Counted from the first letter of the stretch, positions 1-4,954 are shown. The stretch: DNA of 10,851 nucleotides from Planctomycetaceae bacterium (GCA_022614795.1 JAKEHX010000370.1:1-10851); one strand, 5' to 3'. Program-made: numbers and translations. The notes: generated by a model from the sequence alone, not told the origin.

Positions 1-2
1 GG

Positions 3-92
3 CGCACTCGCGACGATTTGTCCAACACCGGTATGCCGATTTATTGCAAATCCCCACAGGCTAAGCAGTTGCGTCCACAAATCGATGCGTAA
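3..92 (+). CDS. Possible C-terminal tail of an unidentified protein (partial at window edge)
   Basis: Frame 3 is open from the window edge to a TAA at 90-92 and encodes about 29 residues, including NTGMPIYCKS. The composition looks protein-like and the third codon positions are moderately GC-rich (about 17 of 29). I do not recognise the family. The reading overlaps the tail of the broken leftward gene at 41-196, so at most one of the two readings is functional over 41-92. It may be the end of a gene that joined, and truncated, that leftward gene. The short length makes this weak. Confidence 0.25.
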   Translation, partial: RTRDDLSNTGMPIYCKSPQAKQLRPQIDA

Positions 93-196
93 GCCCTGCG
101 GTTGGACATGATTTGCAGCATGTCTTCGTCTTTGTCAGTAAACAGGGCCACAACCGCCTTGTGATGGTCAATCCATACGCCTGCATTCATCGTCAT
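41..196 (-). pseudogene. N-terminal remnant of a small conserved protein of the 'GVWIDHRKA' family
   Basis: An ATG at 196 lies 5 nt after GGTGA (202-206, minus strand), a good ribosome binding site. The first 32 residues (…NAGVWIDHHKAVVALFTDK…) closely resemble, from memory, the start of a family of about 130-140 residues that is widespread in environmental bacteria and has no settled function. After residue ~32 (near position 100) the similarity stops, and a TAA ends the frame after 51 codons. The frame entered at ~107 stays open to the window edge (VQPQGLRID…), so a frameshift is possible. It does not resemble the family's usual C-terminal half either, so truncation by joining to foreign DNA is equally likely. 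The fragment lies 107 bp downstream of glsB on the same strand and may once have been the last gene of that operon. Confidence 0.5.
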
Positions 197-257
197 GGGT
201 CTCACCCTTTTTTGTTACAGCTCGCGCGTGATGCCGCTGTTCGTAGTGCCGCTGGCT

Positions 258-286
258 CGGAGCGACTCTGTCCCGCTGTCGCTCCG
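258..286 (-). terminator. Hairpin downstream of glsB, candidate weak terminator
   Basis: A perfect 9-bp inverted repeat (258-266 with 278-286, CGGAGCGAC and its complement) encloses an 11-nt loop, 18 bp past the glsB stop. No U-tract follows on the minus strand, so it may only stabilise the 3' end of the transcript. Confidence 0.35.
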
Positions 287-303
287 GGTGTTCGACGAGA
301 CCA

Positions 304-567
304 TCACGCCGTCAATTGGGGGAGGACGAGGCGAAATCCCACCAGCAAGACCAGAGCGCCTCCAATGGCGATCAAAAGGCTGCGAACGTCAAACCCGGTC
401 ACGCTTCCATAGCCCAACAACTGCGCGCCGATGAAGCCGCCGACGACGGCGCCCGCGACGCCCAGCAAAATCGTCAGGACGATTCCGCCCGAGTCGGGCC
501 CCGGCATGACGTACTTCGCGACAACGCCCGCAATCAGTCCAAACACAATCCATGACAGGATTCCCAT
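304..567 (-). CDS. GlsB/YeaQ/YmgE-type (transglycosylase-associated) small membrane protein
   Basis: This is an 87-residue, strongly hydrophobic protein of the family long annotated as transglycosylase-associated; its members are stress-induced inner-membrane proteins of unknown biochemistry. It has three membrane segments, roughly residues 3-21, 27-52 and 61-83. The family signature is visible: MGILSWIVFGLIAG at the start, then VVAKYVMPGPDSGG and a Gly-rich middle segment (GVAGAVVGGFIG). The start is fixed at 567 by GGAGG at 573-577, 5 nt before the ATG; the longer open frame upstream has no ribosome binding site and adds non-family sequence. It lies 106 bp downstream of csrA on the same strand and probably shares its transcript. 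Length and sequence are typical. The family call is solid; the physiological role is not known. Confidence 0.9.
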   Translation of the reverse strand: MGILSWIVFGLIAGVVAKYVMPGPDSGGIVLTILLGVAGAVVGGFIGAQLLGYGSVTGFDVRSLLIAIGGALVLLVGFRLVLPQLTA

Positions 568-673
568 TGCAACCTCCAAAACAAGTTTGAGGAAAGTTCC
601 ACTCCGCCAGTCGACCCAGGCAACGATGCCCGCATCGCGGGAGTGCATGTCGTCTAACAAAGCACTTCGATAC

Positions 674-904
674 TCAATCGAAACAGGACGCTTCAGGGCC
701 TGCCCTGGAGCACTCCAGTGCGCGCTCCGCGCAGATTCGTTCCCACACCTCCATGCGATTCACTGGAACATCGGCATCGACCTCGAACCCCAGCTTCACC
801 TTCCCGTTGCCGATTTCCAGCACGATGACCTTGAGCAGGTGATCAGCGCCTTCCCCCGTGCCCACCACCACCGCTTCCCGACTCTTCCGTGACAAGACCA
901 ACAT
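674..904 (-). CDS. csrA: CsrA/RsmA-family post-transcriptional regulator
   Basis: CsrA forms a small β-strand-swapped dimer that binds GGA motifs in mRNA leaders and alters translation or stability. This 76-residue protein begins MLVLSRKSRE, matching the family's first strand (L4 and R6 kept). It later has VKLGFEVDADVPVNRMEVWERI, with R50 at the position of the RNA-contacting Arg44 of E. coli CsrA. Between strands 1 and 2 it has about six extra residues (around 16-22, GTGEGAD) compared with E. coli CsrA, and a C-terminal tail of about 19 residues. The start is supported by AGGAGGT at 911-917, 6 nt before the ATG. It sits 39 bp downstream of the MpsC-family gene and upstream of glsB, probably in one operon whose leader contains several GGA motifs, so autoregulation is possible. 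Confidence 0.9.
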   Translation of the reverse strand: MLVLSRKSREAVVVGTGEGADHLLKVIVLEIGNGKVKLGFEVDADVPVNRMEVWERICAERALECSRAGPEASCFD

Positions 905-943
905 GACCAGACCTCCTGATTGAGTGACGAATCGCGCGGGTTG

Positions 944-1417
944 CTATCCGGTGTCCGCCGCCGCGCCTGCCGGCAGGACGACCTCTTGTCCCGTATCATT
1001 CGCCCAGCGATCCAGTTCCCCTTCGCGTCCGGCTTCCGCTGCCCCGTTCTGAGCCAGCAGGAAGACTTGCACCATCGCACCTGTGGTAAAGGCATGCACG
1101 ACGGTTCCCGTGGCTGTTTCGACTTCCGCGGCCGCTTCGCGCACTTCCCGTCCGGTGATTCTTTTGATCTCCAGCCGCAACGATTCGGAGTTGTTTGAGA
1201 AGAGCTGGCGGTGAAATTCCTGCACCCGGGCGGCGCCTGTCGGGCTCCTGGCCAGGGCCATTTCGGCCGGCGTCAGGGCCTCGTGCAAGGTGACGACCAG
1301 GGTGTCCTCGCTGAGGACCACGGTCACCGCGGTGGGCGCGTGACCCGTCCTTTGCTGCTGTAGTGCGCTGGCGATGTCGGCGATCTGCTGCGCGACGGTC
1401 AATGGAGCTTTTTCCAT
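944..1417 (-). CDS. MpsC-family (DUF2294) protein, divergent member
   Basis: This is a 157-residue soluble protein with no signal peptide. Residues ~28-115 align with the second MpsC-family protein of this window (1787-2167): a GxxP motif, then a LVVxLxxxLTxAE segment, a helical stretch, an ITG/VTG turn and a xTGxVV strand. The family name comes from the association of some members with a sodium/bicarbonate-linked membrane-potential system (MpsAB); no mpsA or mpsB lies here, so the function is uncertain. A C-terminal extension of about 35 residues is not shared with the partner. The start at 1417 is chosen because AGGAG lies at 1426-1430, 8 nt away; the upstream ATG at 1435 has no such site. 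A strong minus-strand terminator hairpin lies 52 bp upstream of this start, so expression may depend on read-through or on an internal promoter. Confidence 0.75.
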   Translation of the reverse strand: MEKAPLTVAQQIADIASALQQQRTGHAPTAVTVVLSEDTLVVTLHEALTPAEMALARSPTGAARVQEFHRQLFSNNSESLRLEIKRITGREVREAAAEVETATGTVVHAFTTGAMVQVFLLAQNGAAEAGREGELDRWANDTGQEVVLPAGAAADTG

Positions 1418-1463
1418 TTGCGTGACTCCTGGCATGAGCAACCGTGCCGAACCGGCAAGCGCA

Positions 1464-1514
1464 TAAAAAAACCGACGTGGAGGATCACCCGAAGGCGATC
1501 CTCCACGTCGGTTT
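1464..1514 (-). terminator. Near-ideal intrinsic terminator (attenuator-like position)
   Basis: Arms 1469-1486 and 1497-1514 are perfectly complementary over 18 bp. Read on the minus strand, the 10-nt centre (1487-1496) adds one G·U and two C-G pairs around a UUCG tetraloop, giving a stem of about 21 bp. It ends in a run of seven U (1465-1471), three of which pair with the A residues of the 5' arm. The plus strand lacks a T-run after the stem, so it works leftward. No protein gene enters from the right. What it terminates must be an RNA starting in 1515-1786, or it attenuates the mpsC-csrA-glsB operon. Confidence 0.85.
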
Positions 1515-1626
1515 ACTCTTGAACGAGCCCTCTGGCCGCGCCAGATTGCTCTTATCTAGTCATCCGACAATCTATCCCATCGTTGGGTAGAGTTGCGGCT
1601 CACCATCACCGCCACTCCGCCAACCC
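1464..1626 (-). ncRNA. Candidate structured small RNA or regulatory leader upstream of mpsC-csrA-glsB
   Basis: This stretch of about 160 nt has no credible coding frame but several hairpins on the minus strand. A 4-bp stem lies at 1595-1612 (GCGG/CCGC). An 8-bp stem with one bulged A and an ACGA loop lies at 1571-1591. A two-part stem lies at 1525-1551 (GAGC/GCTC outside, TCTGG/CCAGA inside). The strong terminator closes the 3' end. A perfect TATAAT (minus strand, 1632-1637) sits just upstream and would place the start near 1625, though the -35 region is poor. GGA occurs five times, once in the loop of a short GTC-GGAT-GAC hairpin (1559-1568), the type of site CsrA binds. The terminator-mpsC distance fits a riboswitch-like leader as well as an independent sRNA. 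I recognise no known RNA family. Confidence 0.5.
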
Positions 1627-1631
1627 GAGTG

Positions 1632-1637
1632 ATTATA
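1632..1637 (-). promoter_or_regulatory. Candidate -10 box (TATAAT) for the structured RNA
   Basis: An exact TATAAT on the minus strand lies immediately upstream of the structured RNA. The hexamer 17 bp further upstream (1655-1660, CTGTGC) matches the -35 consensus poorly, so the evidence is the -10 match and its position only. Confidence 0.35.
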
Positions 1638-1671
1638 CATCCGGCCAGAGCCGTGCACAGGGCAGTGTTGT

Positions 1672-1740
1672 GAATTAGCGGCATTTGGAGTCGAATGGCG
1701 GGTATTGCCCGCGTATTCTCCATTCCAAACCGACTAATTC
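1672..1740 (+). other. Long imperfect hairpin in the leader of the rightward MpsC-family gene
   Basis: Nested complementary segments form one interrupted stem. GAATTAG 1672-1678 pairs with 1734-1740, CGG 1679-1681 with 1730-1732, TTTG 1684-1687 with 1726-1729, GAATGG 1693-1698 with 1720-1725, and CGGG 1699-1702 with 1708-1711. It ends 46 bp before the ATG at 1787. It could be a 5' UTR structure or the remnant of a small palindromic element. No U-run follows, so a terminator role is unlikely. Confidence 0.45.
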
Positions 1741-1786
1741 AAGGATGCGGACCAGGCAGCTTTCAACGGACAGACTCGACATCGGC

Positions 1787-2167
1787 ATGAAGACACAGGG
1801 AGAGATTGAAGCTGCCATTTGCGAAGGGATGGCGCGATTCGAGCAGGAATTCATGGGCCGGGGGCCCAAGGACATCCGCGCCCATCTGATTGGCGACCTG
1901 CTCGTCGTCCGATTGCAAGGCGTATTGACCGCCGCCGAGCAGCACCTGGTGAAGACGCTTCAGCCGGAAAAGGGACGGGATCTGCTCAAGCAGGTCAGGA
2001 ATCAGCTCATTGAAACAGCGCGGCCGGTCTTGGAAGCGCTGGTACAGGACGTCACGGGCAGCAAAGTGCTCAGCCTGCACCACGACATCAGCACCACCTC
2101 CGGTGAAGAGGTCGTGCTTTTCACCCTGGTAGAAGCGCCGCAGTATCGCCAGATCAAAAGAAAGTAA
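1787..2167 (+). CDS. MpsC-family (DUF2294) protein, canonical member
   Basis: This 126-residue soluble protein has the family layout throughout: MKTQGEIEAAI at the start, then FMGRGPKDIRAHLIGD, LLVVRLQGVLTAAEQ, a basic helical region ending KQVRNQLIETARP, VTGSKVLSLHHDIST and TSGEEVVLFTL. Length matches the family (about 120-130). Members were named after a Na+-translocating, membrane-potential-generating system, but most bacterial copies stand alone and their biochemistry is unproved. The start at 1787 is chosen because it gives the family N-terminus; it has no good ribosome binding site, and the longer frame (TTG at 1685) would run through the leader hairpin. It is divergent from the other family member, and the two share a 369-bp control region. 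It converges with trhA. Confidence 0.85.
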   Translation: MKTQGEIEAAICEGMARFEQEFMGRGPKDIRAHLIGDLLVVRLQGVLTAAEQHLVKTLQPEKGRDLLKQVRNQLIETARPVLEALVQDVTGSKVLSLHHDISTTSGEEVVLFTLVEAPQYRQIKRK

Positions 2168-2404
2168 ACCATTGCTGCCGGCGCGCGGATCATTTCGCCC
2201 TGCATGCAGTCGTCGCAATCGTCGGAGTGCAAGATCACGGGCCGTCCCGTGCCAAATGAAGTGCGCGCTTTCGAACGCAGGAATCAGCGATCGGGAGCCC
2301 GGCATTGGCGCAGTCGCGAACGCTGATTTCTTGCGTCCAAATTGGCTGGGAATGTGCGTAAGGGTGCCAAGCGGCTAGGCGGGCCGCTCAAGCACGACTA
2401 TCGG

Positions 2405-2424
2405 AAGGCCGCGTGAAGCGGCTT
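2405..2424. terminator. Short hairpin between convergent mpsC-family gene and trhA
   Basis: GCCGC (2408-2412) and GCGGC (2418-2422) pair around a 5-nt loop, extended by one wobble and one A-T pair, starting 6 bp past the trhA stop. Neither side has a real U-run, so this is only a candidate bidirectional terminator. The rest of 2168-2429 shows one 6-bp hairpin (2236-2251) and nothing coding. Confidence 0.3.
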
Positions 2425-2429
2425 CTCCC

Positions 2430-3089
2430 TCACGAGGGCTGAAGCGGGGCGCAAGCGATAAACGCAAATACGGCCCAGAAGTGGCAAACGCTGCCGGCGA
2501 TGACGAACAGGTGCCAGACGGCATGAAAATGAAATCGCCTATGGTCGAGCACCAGAAATATGGTGCCGGCGGTATAGCACAGTCCACCCACCAAAATCCA
2601 AAGCGAGACGCCCAAGGGGACTAAATCCAGGAAGGCCCAAGCAGGAACAATCGGCAGCCACCCGAGCAACACGTAGGACCAGATCGCCACGGACTCAACC
2701 CGGTGCCAGAATAGCAACTTGGAAACAAAGCCAATCAAGGCAGCCGCCCACATCACGAGGAGAAACAGCCACCACCAGCCGACACGCAAGTACTCCAAGG
2801 CAAAGGGGGTGAATGTTCCGACGATCAGCAGATAAATGCAGCCTTGATCCAGAGTTCTGAAGGCTTGCCGCCAAGCAGGCCGCGTCACGGCGTGCGACAA
2901 CGTGGAAGCCGCATACACCGTGACCAGGGCCGTGGCAAAAACAGCGCACCCAGACAGACGCCACCAATCGGGCTGCTCCAGCACACGGATGAGCAGGATC
3001 AAGCTGCCGGCAAGACTCAGGACCAGGCCGATTCCATGCGTCACGCTGTTGACGATTTCTTCCGCGCGTGAACGTGATATAGCATCCAT
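2430..3089 (-). CDS. trhA: TrhA/hemolysin III family (PAQR) seven-helix membrane protein
   Basis: The protein has 219 residues and seven predicted membrane helices. PAQR signatures are in order: E11-xx-N14-xx-TH18GIG at the N-terminus, STLSH66 after helix 2, LD81Q…IYLLIVGTFTPF at helix 3, GGLCYTAG in helix 6, and H189xxxH193 with a further H203 near the C-terminus. H66, D81 and the two C-terminal His are the metal-site candidates of the family and are kept; the usual LDH motif reads LDQ. Bacterial members are linked to membrane energetics and fluidity homeostasis; the old haemolysin name is not a demonstrated activity. The start at 3089 gives the expected N-terminus but lacks a clear ribosome binding site. 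It lies 68 bp downstream of tRNA-Val on the same strand, so co-transcription is possible. Confidence 0.92.
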   Translation of the reverse strand: MDAISRSRAEEIVNSVTHGIGLVLSLAGSLILLIRVLEQPDWWRLSGCAVFATALVTVYAASTLSHAVTRPAWRQAFRTLDQGCIYLLIVGTFTPFALEYLRVGWWWLFLLVMWAAALIGFVSKLLFWHRVESVAIWSYVLLGWLPIVPAWAFLDLVPLGVSLWILVGGLCYTAGTIFLVLDHRRFHFHAVWHLFVIAGSVCHFWAVFAFIACAPLQPS

Positions 3090-3157
3090 TACATCAGCCG
3101 CAACGAGGAAGAGCTCGCATGAAGCGGCACAAATTGGAGTTGATGTTCACTTTCTGT

Positions 3158-3230
3158 GGGCGACGAGGGACTCGAACCCCCGACCCCCTCGGTGTAAACG
3201 AGGTGCTCTAACCAACTGAGCTAGTCGCCC
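3158..3230 (-). tRNA. tRNA-Val, anticodon UAC
   Basis: The 73-nt cloverleaf is complete. The acceptor stem is GGGCGAC/GTCGCCC (3224-3230 with 3158-3164), the D-arm is GCTC/GAGC, and the anticodon stem is CCTCG/CGAGG with loop TTTACAC (anticodon TAC). The variable loop is five nt, and the T-arm carries TTCGAGT with one G·U pair. CCA is not encoded; the next bases are ACA. The plus-strand reading of this region gives the familiar spurious peptide TRDSNPRPPRCKRGALTN, which is a tRNA shadow and not a gene. Confidence 0.97.
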
Positions 3231-3239
3231 GGCAGAGCT

Positions 3240-3269
3240 ATTTGACCATGATGGACGGGAGGTTGTCGA
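3240..3269 (-). promoter_or_regulatory. Candidate promoter of tRNA-Val
   Basis: On the minus strand TCGACA (3264-3269, one mismatch to TTGACA) is followed after 18 bp by TCAAAT (3240-3245, four of six matches to TATAAT), ending 9 bp before the mature tRNA 5' end. The position is right for a tRNA gene; the boxes are only fair. Confidence 0.4.
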
Positions 3270-3274
3270 GGTTC

Positions 3275-3385
3275 GGGGGCTAGGAGTAGGGGCTAGGGCT
3301 GGGGGCTAGGGCTAGGGTGATAGGAGACAGGGAACAGGAGACAGAGATAACCCGGCCCTCACTCCAGCCCTAGCCCCTCGTCCTA
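3275..3385 (+). repeat. G-run (GGGCTA-like) repeat with long inverted partner; quadruplex-capable
   Basis: Between 3289 and 3317 there are five runs of three to five G separated by CTA or CT, a telomere-like pattern that fits a G-quadruplex on the plus strand; another five-G run is at 3275-3279. Segment 3288-3302 is perfectly inverted at 3364-3378 (15 bp), and the match extends to 22 bp with two mismatches (3281-3302 with 3364-3385). The 61-nt middle carries a duplicated AGGAGACAG. Its far arm overlaps the stop of the HD gene. It resembles dispersed intergenic repeats of planctomycetes, but copy number cannot be seen here. Confidence 0.6.
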
Positions 3386-4030
3386 CCGCTCGCCTTTCCA
3401 TTCGGCCAGAAACTGCTCCAAGAATCGTTCCATGTACTGCTGGCGCTGGGCCGCCAGCCGTTTGCCCGTGCGGGTATTCATTCGCTCGGCCAGCAAAAGC
3501 AGCTTTTCGTAGAAGTGGTTGATGGTCGTTCCCCCGCCTCGTTTATAGGCATCGAACGATGCGTGCGGCTGCGGCGCGATGGCCGGGTCGTGCATCGGCT
3601 GGCCCTTGTGTCCGCCATAGGCGAACGTCCGGGCGATGCCGATCGCGCCGAGTGCGTCGAGCCGATCGGCGTCCTGCACGACCTGCCCTTCCAGCGTCGC
3701 CATCGGCGTGGGGACGCCCGCCCCTTTGAACGACAGTCCGGCAATGATCTGGCAGACGTGGTTGATGAGGGCGGCGTCGGCCCCTTGCCTCTCCAGCCAC
3801 TCGCGGGCCGCCCGCGGGCCGGCGGTATGGTCGCCTCCGGCGAATTTCCAATCGGCCACGTCGTGCAGCAACGCGGCCAATTCGACGACCGCGAGGTCCG
3901 CTCCTTCTTCGCGGCCAATCGTCAGCGCGGTCAGCCGGACGCGCTCGATGTGGAACCAGTCGTGGCCGGAGCTGTCGCCGGATAAGAGCCCCCGGACGTG
4001 AGCTGCGGTTTCTTGTATGATCTCGTGCAT
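3383..4030 (-). CDS. HD-domain phosphohydrolase, YedJ/YpgQ-like
   Basis: The protein has 215 residues, the usual family size, and is soluble with no signal peptide. HD-superfamily metal ligands are visible: H27 (HDWFHIERV), H56-D57 (ALLHDVADWKF) and D120/D122 in QDADRLDALGAIGIARTF, which is the hallmark segment of the YedJ/YpgQ group. The C-terminal half has the group's NHFYEKLLLL…MNTRTGKRLA stretch. B. subtilis YpgQ hydrolyses nucleoside triphosphates to monophosphate and pyrophosphate; the substrate here is inferred at best. The start at 4030 is the only ATG that keeps the N-terminal helix; no clear ribosome binding site precedes it. It diverges from the Fae-like gene across a 133-bp gap holding a palindromic repeat, and its 3' end overlaps the inverted arm of the G-run repeat. 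Confidence 0.9.
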   Translation of the reverse strand: MHEIIQETAAHVRGLLSGDSSGHDWFHIERVRLTALTIGREEGADLAVVELAALLHDVADWKFAGGDHTAGPRAAREWLERQGADAALINHVCQIIAGLSFKGAGVPTPMATLEGQVVQDADRLDALGAIGIARTFAYGGHKGQPMHDPAIAPQPHASFDAYKRGGGTTINHFYEKLLLLAERMNTRTGKRLAAQRQQYMERFLEQFLAEWKGER

Positions 4031-4044
4031 TGCAAGTCAAAAAC

Positions 4045-4143
4045 GTAGGGTGCATGAGCCAACCGACCCGACTGGTGTGTTTCGCACGCGGGCCGCGGTT
4101 GGCGAAATGCACCATCACTGGCTCGCGTGCTCACACACCCTAC
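4045..4143. repeat. Palindromic intergenic element with terminal inverted repeats
   Basis: Ends GTAGGGTG (4045-4052) and CACCCTAC (4136-4143) are perfectly inverted. Inside, GCCAACC (4058-4064) pairs with GGTTGGC near 4097-4103, and GAGCCA with TGGCTC near 4119-4124. The GTAGGGTGC…GCACCCTAC style resembles a common non-coding bacterial repeat, which I recall rather than computed. It fills the gap between the divergent HD and Fae-like genes and may have displaced or supplied promoters. Confidence 0.5.
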
Positions 4144-4163
4144 CCCACACCAAGGCTCCCACC

Positions 4164-4751
4164 ATGGCCAAAAAGAAACGGAAAAACAAGGACGGCAAAC
4201 GCAACAAGCGAATCATCCTCCGCACCGGCGAAGCCCTCGTCGAGGCCGAGCCCGCCTGGTCGGCTGCCGAGCCGGAGGTGGTCGTCGGCGAACTGGACGG
4301 CCCGGTCGGCTACGCGATTGCCAACCTGATCGGCAACCAGGCCAAGGGACACACCAAGGTCTTTGCAATTCTCAATAGCGACGTGCAGGTTCGCCCGGCC
4401 ACGCTGATGGTCAGCAAGGTGACCGTCAAGAGCAACAAGTACACAAACATCCTGATGGGAACGGTCCAGGCCGCGATCGCCCATGGAGTGCTCGATGCGG
4501 TGCGTGCCGGCGATATTCCCAAGCGGAAGGTGAACGACCTGGGAATCATCGTTTCGGTCTGGCTCGATCCGAGCATCCTGGATGCCGAAAACGTCGATTA
4601 CAACATCCTGTTTCAGACCAACCGCGAAGCGACCTCCAAAGCAATCCACAAGGCGATGGCCGACGAGCCGTCGATCGAGTGGCTGCTGGAGAACCAGAAC
4701 CAGGTACCGCACTATTTCCACCAGCTGGCGCTGGAGGGAAAGCTTGAGTAA
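4164..4751 (+). CDS. Formaldehyde-activating enzyme (Fae) homologue lacking the catalytic His
   Basis: Fae condenses formaldehyde with tetrahydromethanopterin (H4MPT) in the cytoplasm; planctomycetes are among the few bacteria with that pathway. This 195-residue protein matches Fae from residue ~22 on: TGEALV, DGPVGYAIAN, GHTKVFAIL, RPATLMVSKVTVKS, VQAAIAHGVLDAV, DLGIIVSVWLDPS, NREATSKAIHKAM. By alignment from memory with Methylobacterium Fae, the pterin-site Lys, Thr and Gln are kept (K85, T87, Q102), the Asp is Glu (E38) and the Leu is Phe (F67). The catalytic His of the NEVAHIDL segment is replaced by E36. A Lys/Arg-rich tail (residues 3-16) precedes the domain. It is probably a Fae-like paralogue with altered or no condensing activity. 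The start at 4164 has AAGG 8 nt upstream; the longer frame runs through the palindromic element. Confidence 0.85.
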   Translation: MAKKKRKNKDGKRNKRIILRTGEALVEAEPAWSAAEPEVVVGELDGPVGYAIANLIGNQAKGHTKVFAILNSDVQVRPATLMVSKVTVKSNKYTNILMGTVQAAIAHGVLDAVRAGDIPKRKVNDLGIIVSVWLDPSILDAENVDYNILFQTNREATSKAIHKAMADEPSIEWLLENQNQVPHYFHQLALEGKLE

Positions 4752-4812
4752 CGAGACGGCCGGGCAAAACGGAGTCGGGAGGCGTTGGGAATGTGCAAAG
4801 CACGCGGTACTT

Positions 4813-4861
4813 CAGTACTCAGTATTCAGTACTCAGTACTCAGTACTTAGTACTCAGTACT
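4813..4861. repeat. Tandem heptamer repeat, seven units of CAGTACT
   Basis: Seven consecutive 7-bp units match CAGTACT; unit 2 ends ATT and unit 6 begins with T, the other five are exact. A degenerate half unit (GGTACTT) precedes it. The core AGTACT is itself a palindrome, so the array can fold in many registers. It is a likely slippage-prone microsatellite. Confidence 0.9.
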
Positions 4862-4929
4862 GAATCAGTATCATGTACCTCGTAGTATTTCTGATCTCCA
4901 ACTCCCCGCCCCCTTCTTTGCGGCCACCC

Positions 4930-4954
4930 AGCCCGAACTCTGGCGAGTTCGGCT
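4930..4954. repeat. Stable small hairpin, REP-like element
   Basis: CCGAACTC (4933-4940) pairs perfectly with GAGTTCGG (4945-4952) around TGGC. An alternative register adds AGC/GCT with a bulged C, for 10 pairs. I recall near-identical CCGAACTC-TGGC-GAGTTCGG elements as frequent in planctomycete intergenic DNA, but cannot verify that here. It may also act as a transcript end after the Fae-like gene, though no U-run follows. Confidence 0.55.

Noticed and set aside
1464..1640. Fluoride (crcB-type) riboswitch in the structured RNA
   Set aside because: A GATGGTGA stretch and a GGATGACT stretch recall pieces of that consensus, but the spacing, stems and conserved CUGAUG-CC segment do not fit, and no fluoride exporter follows.
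2172..2378. 68-codon plus-strand frame with a TTG start
   Set aside because: No ribosome binding site, Arg-rich composition and no recognisable family; it looks like random open sequence between convergent genes.
2902..3219. Plus-strand open frame ending TRDSNPRPPRCKRGALTN
   Set aside because: It is the antisense reading of tRNA-Val and trhA; this peptide is a well-known tRNA artefact.
3515..4001. Plus-strand and shifted minus-strand frames over the HD gene
   Set aside because: The HD motifs are in the 3383-4030 minus frame; the others are Arg/Ser/Pro-rich shadows.
4813..4861. CRISPR array
   Set aside because: The units are 7-bp tandem copies with no spacers, and no cas genes are present in the window.
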